Origin: Actinomyces sp. UMB0138
Lineage (GTDB): Bacteria; Bacillota; Negativicutes; Veillonellales; Veillonellaceae
Length of the DNA: 64,000 nt
Reading direction: 5' to 3'
Assembly: GCF_002849225.1 (NCBI RefSeq)
Contig: NZ_PKMC01000001.1
Coordinates: 639,942-703,941 of the forward strand
Shown: positions 8,565-16,852 of the stretch, piece after piece
How positions within the stretch are numbered: the stretch's first letter is position 1
Layout of the letters: the number at the start of each line of letters is the position of its first letter
Made by a program: the position numbers and the translations under genes
Notes under the pieces: model-generated
The model's input: only the letters and a program-made list of their open reading frames with translations
Told to the model about the DNA's origin: nothing
The model's database searches: none

Positions 8565-9257
8565 ATGAGCGCCATTGCGCCAACTTATAGAAAGACAGGT
8601 TTTTCATTGCGTCCAATTGCGTATGCACGAACGGAATTTCCCCAAAAATTCGGCATTCCTAGACAAGCGGGCAGGGTTGGCCAGCTACGCGCGCGGATCG
8701 TATTTGAGCCAGAATTTGCCTCCGAGCAAGCGGTGCGAGGGATCGCTGGGTTTTCTCATCTTTGGCTTATTTGGCAGTTCTCTGAAGTGCCTGAGCGCGA
8801 CGGATTTGCGCCCATGGTTCGCCCTCCGCGATTGGAAGGTAACGAACGCATAGGCGTGTTCGCTACCAGGTCGCCATTTCGCCCAAATCGCCTTGGGCTT
8901 TCCTCTGTAAGGCTTGAAGCCGTAAAGGCTGGCGAACTAGTGGTGGCCGGTGCGGATTTGCTGGACGGAACGCCCATCTTTGATGTGAAGCCTTATGTGC
9001 GCGAGGATGTGCACGAAGATGCTCGATTCGGGTTTACACAAAAGGCGAAAGCTACGTACGAGGTAATTATTGATCCGCAGATAACTGCAAGTCTGCCTAG
9101 CGCCTACGTGGACAAATTGACTGCAGTGCTCGCCGAAGACCCACGGCCTGCTTATCATAGCGATCCAGAGCGCATCTACGGTTTTACGTTCGGAGGCTAT
9201 GAGATCAAGTTCCGAGTGGACGGGGTGGTGCGGGTTCTAAGCGTTACCCGTATATAA
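8565..9257 (+). CDS. trmO: tRNA (N6-threonylcarbamoyladenosine-37-N6)-methyltransferase TrmO
   Basis: SAM-dependent enzyme of the TsaA/YaeB/VirR family that methylates t6A37 in tRNA(Thr). The 230-aa protein shows the family signature in order: AGFSHLWLIWQF, PPRLEGNERIGVFATRSPFR, PNRLGLSSVRL, LDGTPIFDVKPY, and a C-terminal domain ending near DPERIYGFTFGGYEIKF. Length matches the E. coli protein. It is transcribed divergently from the MFS gene and precedes rbpA by 130 bases, with a likely separate rbpA promoter between them. Confidence 0.9.
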   Translation: MSAIAPTYRKTGFSLRPIAYARTEFPQKFGIPRQAGRVGQLRARIVFEPEFASEQAVRGIAGFSHLWLIWQFSEVPERDGFAPMVRPPRLEGNERIGVFATRSPFRPNRLGLSSVRLEAVKAGELVVAGADLLDGTPIFDVKPYVREDVHEDARFGFTQKAKATYEVIIDPQITASLPSAYVDKLTAVLAEDPRPAYHSDPERIYGFTFGGYEIKFRVDGVVRVLSVTRI

Positions 9258-9283
9258 GGAAGCACAGTTAACCCTAAAAGTAC

Positions 9284-9297
9284 ATAATGTACATTAT
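9284..9297. promoter_or_regulatory. Perfect 14-bp palindrome upstream of rbpA
   Basis: ATAATGTACATTAT at 9284-9297 is an exact palindrome in the trmO-rbpA spacer, about 60 bases upstream of the candidate rbpA -10. It has the size of a binding site for a small dimeric regulator. A related dyad lies closer to the start codon. The regulator is unknown. Confidence 0.45.
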
Positions 9298-9341
9298 CGG
9301 CATTTACCTATAGCGGCACTTGCGAGCTGGTTCGCCTCTCT

Positions 9342-9366
9342 TATGTAAGCCCTGTACAATTACATA
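9342..9366 (+). promoter_or_regulatory. Candidate rbpA promoter -10 inside an inverted repeat
   Basis: TACAAT at 9355-9360 is a good -10 hexamer 28 bases before the rbpA ATG. It sits inside an inverted repeat with seven-base arms, TATGTAA (9342-9348) and TTACATA (9360-9366). A factor bound to the repeat would cover the -10. No clear -35 is seen, and no SigR-type GGAAT/GTT promoter as described for Streptomyces rbpA. Confidence 0.45.
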
Positions 9367-9387
9367 GATTGATAGAAAGGACGATGC

Positions 9388-9753
9388 ATGGCTGATCGCG
9401 CACTCCGTGGTACTTCCATTGGTTCAAAATCTCTTGAGACTGAAGATGGGGTTGTTTTCGCCGACCGCATTGAGGCGACCTACGTAGTTCCTCTTACCGG
9501 TGAAACTTTTACTGTCCCGTTTTCGTCTGAGGCCGAACCGCCGGCTGTGTGGGAATCTAAGACTGGCCAGCAGGCGCTTCTTCAGGGCGCATCCAAGCCA
9601 AAGGACGAAAAGCCGTCAAAGCCGCAGCGTACCCACTGGGACATGCTGCTTGAACGTCGCAGCCTTGAAGAGCTACAGGTTCTGCTAGACGAGCAATTGA
9701 AGATGTTGCACGAAGGAAGACTACGTGAAGGCGTCCACTACAGGCGACGCTAG
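9388..9753 (+). CDS. rbpA: RNA polymerase-binding protein RbpA
   Basis: Actinobacteria-specific transcription factor that binds group 1/2 sigma factors and stabilises the open promoter complex. The 121-aa sequence begins MADRALRGTSIGSKSLE, has the core domain around ATYVVPLTGETFTVPFSSEA, a basic linker, and the C-terminal sigma-interaction domain RTHWDMLLERRSLEELQVLL. The protein contains no cysteine at all, so it is a zinc-free form (as in M. tuberculosis) rather than the zinc-binding Streptomyces form. ATG at 9388 has GAAAGGACG upstream. Monocistronic: own promoter region and an intrinsic terminator right after the stop. Confidence 0.95.
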   Translation: MADRALRGTSIGSKSLETEDGVVFADRIEATYVVPLTGETFTVPFSSEAEPPAVWESKTGQQALLQGASKPKDEKPSKPQRTHWDMLLERRSLEELQVLLDEQLKMLHEGRLREGVHYRRR

Positions 9754-9763
9754 TAAAACTTAC

Positions 9764-9800
9764 ATAATTAATGGAGGGCTTACCGCCCTCCATTAATTAT
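9764..9800. terminator. Perfect 16-bp stem hairpin between rbpA and ppm1
   Basis: Arms 9764-9779 and 9785-9800 are exact complements around a five-base loop. The GC core is flanked by ATAATTAAT-type arms, giving a U-rich run in both directions; it serves the convergent rbpA and ppm1 genes and overlaps the ppm1 stop codon. Confidence 0.9.
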
Positions 9801-10492
9801 TTTGCAAAGGCCCACCTGGTTACCTGCACAAGAGATTCCCAAAATATTCTGGAAGACATCTTCGAGTAACCACTGCGACGTTGCGGGAAGACAATCGGCA
9901 CCTCAGCAACGCGCAAATTGGCTTTGTGTACGGCTCTAGTAAGCTCAGTCTGAAAGACATACCCGCTAGTTTGTGGTTTGAGCAGCGCGAATGCCTCGGC
10001 AGAATAAACTCTGAGGCCAGCTGTGGCATCAGCAACGGGCAGCGAAAGCATCGCCCTGATATACAGATTTCCGGCTCTTGATAGCAGTTCACGCCATTTT
10101 GGCCACCCCACTACCCTGCCACCGCGGATCCATCGCGAACCAATAACGAGTGCGGGCAGATCAGCCTGATGCGCCCGAGCAATAATTCGCTCAAGATCTT
10201 GTACACGGTGAGAACCATCGGCATCCATCTGCGCTATCAAGTCGTAATCGCGTTCAATAGCCCAGTCGAAACCAGCCCGGTAAGCGGGTGCTAGTCCCTC
10301 TTTCGTATGCCGCGAAAGCAGAAATATGCGCTCGAACGTATTGGCAAAAGCTTTCGCAATTCTTCCTGTGCCATCCGGAGAGTCATCGTCTACCACCAGC
10401 ACGTCAAGAGGCAGCTTCGAAAGCTGCTCCAACAGAATGGGCAGATTCTCGGCCTCATTGTACGTAGGGACGATAACTACTTCCTTAGGCAC
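9797..10492 (-). CDS. ppm1: Polyprenol monophosphomannose synthase (GT2)
   Basis: Family 2 glycosyltransferase that moves mannose from GDP-mannose to polyprenyl phosphate, supplying lipid-linked mannose for lipoglycans and protein O-mannosylation at the membrane. The N-terminus carries VVIVPTYNEAENLP, the metal-binding DDDSPDGTG, and the DxD-like QMDADGSH; IGSRWIRGG and TAGLRVYSAEAF are family motifs. No C-terminal membrane domain is present (231 aa). The GTG start at 10492 has AGGAG five bases upstream and lies inside the end of lnt (8-base overlap); the longer frame to 10633 is only lnt shadow. Lnt and Ppm1 are fused in M. tuberculosis and separate here. Confidence 0.9.
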   Translation of the reverse strand: MPKEVVIVPTYNEAENLPILLEQLSKLPLDVLVVDDDSPDGTGRIAKAFANTFERIFLLSRHTKEGLAPAYRAGFDWAIERDYDLIAQMDADGSHRVQDLERIIARAHQADLPALVIGSRWIRGGRVVGWPKWRELLSRAGNLYIRAMLSLPVADATAGLRVYSAEAFALLKPQTSGYVFQTELTRAVHKANLRVAEVPIVFPQRRSGYSKMSSRIFWESLVQVTRWAFAK

Positions 10493-12020
10493 GATTTCTC
10501 CTACTTTTTCGCGTATACACGACTGCTGCACTGATAACCCAAAGGCTAGCTGCCAGAACCATTGCTGCCAGCTGTACCCTGCCCCCGATCTTTGCGGCAG
10601 GAGTAATGTCGCTGTGAAGCGGCAACTTCGCAATCAAGGTATCCGCCGTAAAAAGCTGCGACTGCTGGGCAACGGTACCGTCTGGCAATATCAGCGCGGA
10701 CACACCGTTTGTTGACACTTGGGCGGTAGCACGATGGTATTCCAAAGCCCGAAACCGGGACATTTGCAACTGTTGGGTAGATTCTGCAGAAAATCCAAAT
10801 GAGGAGTTATTAGTAGGGACAGCCAGAAGTGTTCCTCCCGCGTTTATCCCCTGGCGAACTATCTGGTCGATCGCCACCTCAAAGCAAATAGCTTCGGCTA
10901 GTCTCACCGGCTTTAGTCCTTTTACATCCAGGATCGCTGGTCCCGCTCCCGGCGCCATATCAGTTTGGATGCGATCCACATCCGAGAACCAATTGCGCAG
11001 TATATTCCGAAACGGAATATATTCGCCAAAAGGAACGGGTCTCTGCTTGGTGTAGGGGGCACTGAAGGAACCATCGGGATAAGCCACATAGTGGTCGTTA
11101 TAGCGCAGGCCATTCTGGTAACGGATAGCCCCAACAACGATAGGTACGCCAACGCTCCGGACTGCCTCCCCCACCATCTGTCCTGTAGTCCGATTTAACC
11201 GGGGATCCCGATCTGCCGCCTGCTCGCCCCACAGCACTAGGTCTACCGGCTCGGCAAGAGCCTTGGTCTGGGCCAGATGAGCGCCTGTAACTTTGCCTTC
11301 CTCGGCGTAGGTAGCTTCGACTGGTCGAGCAATATTGCCCTGCACAGCGCCGACTGTGAGTGTTCCCTCTGGCGAAGCCGAGGGCATGGGCACAGCAGCA
11401 GGAAAAATAATCAGGCCAATGCAAACTAGTACGGTGCCGAGACGGGCAAGAAGGGACAGTCCAGTAGAGATGGCTGTGAACGCGAGGGCGCCTATCGCGA
11501 AGGTCAGAGCACTCACCGCTACTTCCCCGCCGTACGGGGCTAGATTCGCTAGCGGAGAATCTACTTGTCCGAATGCTGCGTATCCCCATGGGAATCCGCC
11601 CCAGGGCATGTGCCCTCTAAGTTGTTCGAAGCCGGCCCAGGTGATTGCTCCAACTATCGTCTTCGATATATCTGCCTTCAACCACCGAGTAAGCCAGCAG
11701 TTACCGATTGCCCATACCGCAACGAAAACTGATTCAATCGTGGCAAGGGCGACCCAAGGGCCTATCCACCCTACCGATTTAGAAATCCACTCAATGTGAG
11801 GCAAGAAAAAAGCTAAAGACCAGGCTAAACCGGATAGTCCAGCAACAGTGGCTCCATGTTCACGAGTACACCAATACAGCGCCCCCAGTGCGAGCGGCAT
11901 CAGGAACCAAGCTCCGGTAGGAGGGAATGCCAAATACATCCCAATACCGCCGCCAACTGCTAATACAAGTGCTTTGGCGTAGGTCAAGAAGCCTCGTCTT
12001 GGCTTTAATACTCGGTCCAT
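10485..12020 (-). CDS. lnt: Apolipoprotein N-acyltransferase
   Basis: Membrane enzyme that adds the third acyl chain to lipoproteins. The first about 210 residues contain several membrane helices; the rest is a nitrilase-like domain starting near LTVGAVQGNIARP. The catalytic triad is visible: Glu in LVLWGEQAAD, Lys in YTKQRPVPFGEYIPF, and Cys in EAICFEVAID, the last in the FE context of the family. A final membrane helix ends the protein (511 aa). It starts with ATG inside the last 16 bases of helY and overlaps ppm1 at its end, so helY-lnt-ppm1 form a tightly coupled unit. Confidence 0.92.
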   Translation of the reverse strand: MDRVLKPRRGFLTYAKALVLAVGGGIGMYLAFPPTGAWFLMPLALGALYWCTREHGATVAGLSGLAWSLAFFLPHIEWISKSVGWIGPWVALATIESVFVAVWAIGNCWLTRWLKADISKTIVGAITWAGFEQLRGHMPWGGFPWGYAAFGQVDSPLANLAPYGGEVAVSALTFAIGALAFTAISTGLSLLARLGTVLVCIGLIIFPAAVPMPSASPEGTLTVGAVQGNIARPVEATYAEEGKVTGAHLAQTKALAEPVDLVLWGEQAADRDPRLNRTTGQMVGEAVRSVGVPIVVGAIRYQNGLRYNDHYVAYPDGSFSAPYTKQRPVPFGEYIPFRNILRNWFSDVDRIQTDMAPGAGPAILDVKGLKPVRLAEAICFEVAIDQIVRQGINAGGTLLAVPTNNSSFGFSAESTQQLQMSRFRALEYHRATAQVSTNGVSALILPDGTVAQQSQLFTADTLIAKLPLHSDITPAAKIGGRVQLAAMVLAASLWVISAAVVYTRKSRRNRA

Positions 12021-14695
12021 GCCACTACCCCACGGCGAATTAGATCGGCTGCTGACTGTGCCTTGCGAGCAATGGCCGGATCGGCTACGAGACGGAGCTG
12101 GCCTAAAACATCAAGCAGGATTTTTGCCCATCGGACGAAGTCGCCAGCCGGCATCTTGTCAGTGCTATCGAGAGTAGTAGTTAGAGATGCTCCGTTTGCC
12201 CATGCTGCAATGGCTCCGGCTAGTCCGGCCGAAGACCATTCCGAGGGCGGCAAAGAATTCGCTTGTTCAGCTCGTTCGATCCGGGCCTGTTGGGCCTCAA
12301 TCTTCGCCAGAGCACCGCGCAGCTGCCCGGGCAGATGGGTAAGAGGAGTAACTGCTTCAGTCCGGGTTTCATATATACAGGCACTGACGGCACCGGCCAG
12401 ATTCGCAGCGCTCAGACCAGCAAATACGTCGTTTTTTAGACACTGAGCAAGCAGCAAATCGTGCTCGGAGTAGATTCCTGCCAGAACTCTGCCCTGCTCG
12501 GTTACTTCAGACTCGGAAAGGTAACCGAACTCTCTGAGAACAGCACATACTCCTGCGAAACGATCGGTTAGTGCGCCCGTTTGTTCATTCACCTTGGACA
12601 GCAGACGTTCGTATTCAGTCTTGGCGCGCACCCAGGCTCGAGACTTGGAATAGTGCTCCTCGCGCCTTGGACAACTGTTGCAAGGATGATTCTGGATCTT
12701 GCGCTTTAGCCGATCAAAATTCTGTAGCTCGGGCTCCGCCTCCCTGCGAGCCTTAAACTTGCCTGCTCGCCCATCGTGGCGAAGGCGCGAGGCTAGTTCT
12801 TTCCGGTCTCGTGGCTTACGACCTGTCAGCGAAGGGGGAATCTTCATGTGGCCGACTCTAGCTATTCCCGAAGGAACATCGTCGGCGCTAATATGCCTGA
12901 TTTTGGCGTCGTCAGTAAGAGCTACCAAAGTAGGTACGCCATGATGTTTAGCACCACTTAGAATTAGCGCCGCCCGAAAGCGTTTGCCAATCTTCAACTG
13001 TGCTACGTCTCCGCGATCAAGCTCAAGAATGACCTGCCTAGTTCTAGCATGGCGAGCCCGGTTCAAAGCTTTAGCAGCAGATTTTTGCGCCCTCGACAGT
13101 TCCTGCCTAGCCAAAGCATATTCCTTGAAGTCACCCCTAGAGCAGTGCAGGTCGCCCTCGGCGGCATCCATCTGTTCTTTCCAGCTACGTGCCTTGAGCG
13201 CATTTTTTCTGGCTTTTAGATCGGACTGGAACTGGGCAAAGGATCTTTCCATAGTCGCCTTCGCGGCCTCTAGATCCATATGTTCAAGTAGTCCGACCGC
13301 CATCGAGTACGTAGGGCGGAAAGCGGAAATTAGCGGATACGTACGTTTAGAAGCCAAAGAGGCAACAATCGCAGGCTCTGCTCCGATCTGATAGGGAACT
13401 ACCGCATGCCCTACAACGTCAATTCCGCGTCTTCCTGCCCGCCCGGTCAACTGCGTGTATTGCCCGGGAGTAAGCATTACATGGTCCGAGCCATTCCACT
13501 TTCTCAATTGGGTTATTACCACCGACCGTGCTGGCATGTTGATACCGAGCGCAAGGGTTTCGGTAGCAAACACGGCTCCGAGTAGGCCCTCCGAGAAGGC
13601 GAGTTCGACCGCCTCCTTCAGAGCTGGCAACAAGCCAGCATGATGCGCAGCATAGCCACTGAGTAATGCTCTGGCCCACTTGTCCAGTCCAACCACCGCA
13701 TGATCCTCTGCAGGGATACGGTCCTCGACGTCCTCTACAATTTGCGCCAGCCGTCTACGCTGGTCGGGAGTAGTTATAGAGATCTTAGCCCGCAAACAAT
13801 ACGAGACGGCCCTATCGCAACCTGCTCTAGAGAAGATGAAAAAGATCGCTGGAAGTAGATCATGTTTCGCCAGCGTCAACATATTATCTTCCGGGAACAC
13901 CCTCGGCCTACGCTCCAAAGAACGCGCAACCGCATCTGTCAAAGCAGAATTAGGACGGTTCGAGCCACGCCTGTATAAGTCGTAGAGTCGATCGCCGACC
14001 AGCATATGTTGCTTCAGCGGAATTGGTCGCTGCTCCGAAACTACTACAGCGCAGTCGCCTCTTGCCTCTTCTAGCCACTTCCCAAATTCTTCAGCGTTAG
14101 AGACGGTGGCAGAAATAGAGATGATCTGCACCTCTTCAGGCGTGTGCAGGATTACCTCTTCCCAGACAGGACCGCGGAAGCGATCAGCCAGGTAGTGTAC
14201 TTCGTCAAGCACTACTACCCCGAGACCTGTCAGCGCGCGATGCCTCTGGTAAAGCATATTGCGCAGTACTTCGGTGGTCATTACTACCACGTCAGCATCG
14301 CCGTTTACTACCGTGTCTCCGGTGAGGAGGCCTACCCGATCTCGTCCCCACTTCCTACAAAAGTCGGCGAATTTCTGGTTAGACAATGCCTTGATTGGGG
14401 TTGTGTAGAAGGCCCTCTTGCCTAATGAGAGCGCACGTTCAATGCCGAATTCGCCAACAATAGTCTTGCCCGCCCCGGTAGGAGCAGCAACAAGTACTGG
14501 CCTACCAGCTTCGACTGCCTCGCAGGCGGATACCTGGAAATCGTCCAGCTCAAAGTTGAGCCCGCCCTCGAATCGACCCAACAGCGTCGACTTCCTTTCC
14601 TGCCGCTTCTTAAAGGCAAGGTACCTTTCCGCAGCAGAGGGCTCTGGTGGCAGAGTCTGCTCGGTTCGTTTTCGTCTACGCCTGTGCTTTGTCAT
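12005..14695 (-). CDS. helY: DEAD/DEAH-box RNA helicase, HelY/Ski2-like
   Basis: Superfamily 2 helicase of 896 aa probably acting in RNA turnover. Motif I is APTGAGKTIVGEFG near residue 70; motif II DEVHYLADRF; motif III ISATVSN; motif V around ALGINMPARSVV; motif VI TGRAGRRG. The C-terminal third fits the DSHCT/arch region of Ski2-Mtr4 helicases and contains a cysteine group (CNSCPRREEH with an earlier Cys). In mycobacteria helY follows pafB-pafC-tatA-tatC; here it follows pafB-pafC and one small membrane-protein gene. Starts with ATG four bases after that gene. Confidence 0.9.
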   Translation of the reverse strand: MTKHRRRRKRTEQTLPPEPSAAERYLAFKKRQERKSTLLGRFEGGLNFELDDFQVSACEAVEAGRPVLVAAPTGAGKTIVGEFGIERALSLGKRAFYTTPIKALSNQKFADFCRKWGRDRVGLLTGDTVVNGDADVVVMTTEVLRNMLYQRHRALTGLGVVVLDEVHYLADRFRGPVWEEVILHTPEEVQIISISATVSNAEEFGKWLEEARGDCAVVVSEQRPIPLKQHMLVGDRLYDLYRRGSNRPNSALTDAVARSLERRPRVFPEDNMLTLAKHDLLPAIFFIFSRAGCDRAVSYCLRAKISITTPDQRRRLAQIVEDVEDRIPAEDHAVVGLDKWARALLSGYAAHHAGLLPALKEAVELAFSEGLLGAVFATETLALGINMPARSVVITQLRKWNGSDHVMLTPGQYTQLTGRAGRRGIDVVGHAVVPYQIGAEPAIVASLASKRTYPLISAFRPTYSMAVGLLEHMDLEAAKATMERSFAQFQSDLKARKNALKARSWKEQMDAAEGDLHCSRGDFKEYALARQELSRAQKSAAKALNRARHARTRQVILELDRGDVAQLKIGKRFRAALILSGAKHHGVPTLVALTDDAKIRHISADDVPSGIARVGHMKIPPSLTGRKPRDRKELASRLRHDGRAGKFKARREAEPELQNFDRLKRKIQNHPCNSCPRREEHYSKSRAWVRAKTEYERLLSKVNEQTGALTDRFAGVCAVLREFGYLSESEVTEQGRVLAGIYSEHDLLLAQCLKNDVFAGLSAANLAGAVSACIYETRTEAVTPLTHLPGQLRGALAKIEAQQARIERAEQANSLPPSEWSSAGLAGAIAAWANGASLTTTLDSTDKMPAGDFVRWAKILLDVLGQLRLVADPAIARKAQSAADLIRRGVVAWTEY

Positions 14696-14699
14696 ATCC

Positions 14700-15005
14700 C
14701 TAATCCGTCAGGCCAATGCTATGCCATCTGTGCAGAGCCTGCTCGCTGCGGCGCGCTCTTGCCTCGCGCCTCTTCAGGCGAATCTGCATCCGGGCAACCT
14801 GACAGTCACGGATCTGGGTGCTAGTTGCGACTGCGCCAGGTGCGCAGTGACGTGGAGGGCGGGATGGCTCCGGCATCGGCACGAGCGCTTCAAATAAAGA
14901 CGGAACAACAGCCAGCAACTGCCGGAACTTGCCCCACAGCCTGAGCGTAAGCAAAATTGGCACGATGATGGCAGCCAGTACCAGCAAGATCCATACAATA
15001 ACCAT
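14700..15005 (-). CDS. Small single-span membrane protein, unknown function
   Basis: A 101-aa protein not assigned to a family. Residues 3-23 form one hydrophobic segment (IVWILLVLAAIIVPILLTLR), then a short amphipathic stretch (LWGKFRQLLAVVPSLFEAL), and then a basic tail rich in Arg. The arrangement superficially resembles TatA (one helix plus amphipathic helix), and the gene occupies the place that tatA-tatC hold between pafC and helY in mycobacteria, but the TatA FG hinge and acidic features are missing. ATG at 15005 with AGGG eight bases upstream; ends four bases before helY. Likely a real gene because of tight packing in an operon. Confidence 0.6.
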   Translation of the reverse strand: MVIVWILLVLAAIIVPILLTLRLWGKFRQLLAVVPSLFEALVPMPEPSRPPRHCAPGAVATSTQIRDCQVARMQIRLKRREARARRSEQALHRWHSIGLTD

Positions 15006-15015
15006 AAATTCTGCC

Positions 15016-15945
15016 CTATCTGTATAAAGCTAGTGCTTTTCTTGCGCGATCGGTAGCCGCCTGCGCAAATAGCTTCTGATCTACCTCGCGGATGCCGCTG
15101 CCAAGTCGTAGCAAGAGTCGGGTAAACCACTCGACGTCCCGCACCACCAAAGATAGCTCAATTGCTCCGTCTTCATGACGGGCAAGCACCCTGGATGGGA
15201 CCGTATCGCACAGCCATCCCAGCTCGCGATCTATCACCATCGTGACTTCAAGCAATGGAGGCCTCTCGACTCGCTCAGACCGATCCGTCGCGATTGGCTC
15301 GTCCAGTATTTCTAGGTCGAGTATTCGATCTAGCCGGAAACTCCGGGGTGCGTTGGCCAGTTGACACCAACCGTCAAGCTTCCACTGCCCGTAAGAGTGC
15401 TCCAATTGCCAAGGTTCTACCGTTCTTTCGGTTACTTTGTCAGCACGGTCTACATACCGCAGATGCACGTTGTTGCCCTGGTTTAGAGCCTGCTGCACCA
15501 TTCCGCCTAATTGGCCAATCCTAGGGGGCGTGCGGGAAGTTGATACCTCGGCCTTTCCAAGACCAGCAGCAGAGATTTTCGCTGCAGCTCTGCGGGCGAT
15601 TTCAGCAAATTCCGGTATCGGAGTTTCAGCTAGTACTGTCAGCCCCGCAAGAATCGTTGCCGCTTCAGTGGCACTAAGCGCAAGGGCACGGGTAATTCCT
15701 TGGTCGTCGTCAACATTTACTTCGTCATCCGGGTCGGAGGGAATGTCCACGACTATCGATTCCCAGTACGCTCTGGAGCCGCGGCCAACTCCTACCAGAG
15801 TAGTAAGTGTTCTGCGCATTCCTCGCACGTCAGTGTCAAATGCCTTAGCAAGCTCACGCAAGGTAGTGCCCGGGTGTGCCTGCAGATAGGCCAAAATGGA
15901 TACAAAGCGCACAATGTGCTTCGAACTGGAAATACTAGGCATCAT
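15016..15945 (-). CDS. pafC: WYL-domain transcriptional regulator, PafC-like
   Basis: The second of two adjacent WYL proteins, about 309 aa. An N-terminal helix-turn-helix (about residues 5-60, with TTLRELAKAFDTDVRGMRRT) is followed by a WYL domain whose core reads RTVEPWQLEHSYGQWKLDGW, and a C-terminal WCX extension. In mycobacteria PafB and PafC act as a heterodimer that turns on the LexA-independent DNA-damage response. The start is placed at ATG 15945 (or 15942), since the longer frame merely reads back into pafB; the gene overlaps the pafB stop by about 11 bases. Confidence 0.85.
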   Translation of the reverse strand: MMPSISSSKHIVRFVSILAYLQAHPGTTLRELAKAFDTDVRGMRRTLTTLVGVGRGSRAYWESIVVDIPSDPDDEVNVDDDQGITRALALSATEAATILAGLTVLAETPIPEFAEIARRAAAKISAAGLGKAEVSTSRTPPRIGQLGGMVQQALNQGNNVHLRYVDRADKVTERTVEPWQLEHSYGQWKLDGWCQLANAPRSFRLDRILDLEILDEPIATDRSERVERPPLLEVTMVIDRELGWLCDTVPSRVLARHEDGAIELSLVVRDVEWFTRLLLRLGSGIREVDQKLFAQAATDRARKALALYR

Positions 15946-16831
15946 CCACCATCTTCTTAAAATGGGCAATTACCTCTTGTCGTAGCCGATTGGGAGCTAG
16001 CACCACAACGTTGGGGCCGCACTCAACCAGATCCCCCAGCCAAGCTAGGAAATCGTCCTCTTCAAGTAAGTAGTTCTGCCACCCCTCCGGGGTTCGCTCG
16101 TCAGCAGGCCGGCGCGTACCTCGCATCCGTAAAGCATGCTCACTACCGGGAGCAATAGCAACCAGTGGGGCTATCTCGAAAGCATCCACTACCGCGTCAG
16201 AAGCAGGATGCGAGATGACCGCTCCCGGCGTCGGTTCTCCAATAACCCGAGACACTCGAAACGTACGCACGCGATCACGATCGTGGTCATAGCCGAGTAG
16301 GTACCAAGCGCCATCCTTCGCACGCAACCGCCACGGATCGACGTGCCGTACTTCAGTTTCACCGCTCCCCTTGCGGTATTTGAAGCTAACCGAGCGGCCC
16401 GCTACCAGCGCCTCCATAAAGCCTGTAAGAGATTCAGTACCTGAAACATGCCACTGCGGCACGTCAATTGGAGCGGCATCGGGCACCTTCGATTCAACCT
16501 GAGAGACGTTCCAGCCGGCATCATCCGACCACATGCGGATGGCGGCCAGCACTACCGCTGCCTCCAGCGAATCCAATTTCAAATCCGAACTCGCTAAATC
16601 CACCGAATAGTAGGTCTCGTTTGTAAAAACCTCGTCCTGGCGGATTTTAAGTGCAATCCCCGCATCCACCAAGGTCTTCTTGTCACGTTCAAAAGTGCGC
16701 TCATCTGCTGGGGTATACCCCGCAACCGACTCCAAAAGTGCTGCCTTGGTTATTCCTTTAGTAGGCGCATTGACTAAGGTAACGAGCAAATTCGCTACCC
16801 GTTCAGTACCCTTCACTCTGAAATCTGTCAC
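15935..16831 (-). CDS. pafB: WYL-domain transcriptional regulator, PafB-like
   Basis: First gene of the PafB-PafC pair, 298 aa. An N-terminal winged-helix region (TKAALLESVAGYTPADERTF) precedes a WYL core with RHVDPWRLRAKDGAWYLLGY and a C-terminal WCX region. Predicted to partner PafC in DNA-damage-responsive transcription activation. Start is GTG 16831; no strong ribosome site precedes it and only 21 bases separate it from the divergent DUF3866 gene, so one or both transcripts may be leaderless. No pafA, prcA/B or pup gene is in the window. Confidence 0.85.
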   Translation of the reverse strand: MTDFRVKGTERVANLLVTLVNAPTKGITKAALLESVAGYTPADERTFERDKKTLVDAGIALKIRQDEVFTNETYYSVDLASSDLKLDSLEAAVVLAAIRMWSDDAGWNVSQVESKVPDAAPIDVPQWHVSGTESLTGFMEALVAGRSVSFKYRKGSGETEVRHVDPWRLRAKDGAWYLLGYDHDRDRVRTFRVSRVIGEPTPGAVISHPASDAVVDAFEIAPLVAIAPGSEHALRMRGTRRPADERTPEGWQNYLLEEDDFLAWLGDLVECGPNVVVLAPNRLRQEVIAHFKKMVDDA

Positions 16832-16852
16832 GTACTTACACTACCGCCTAAA

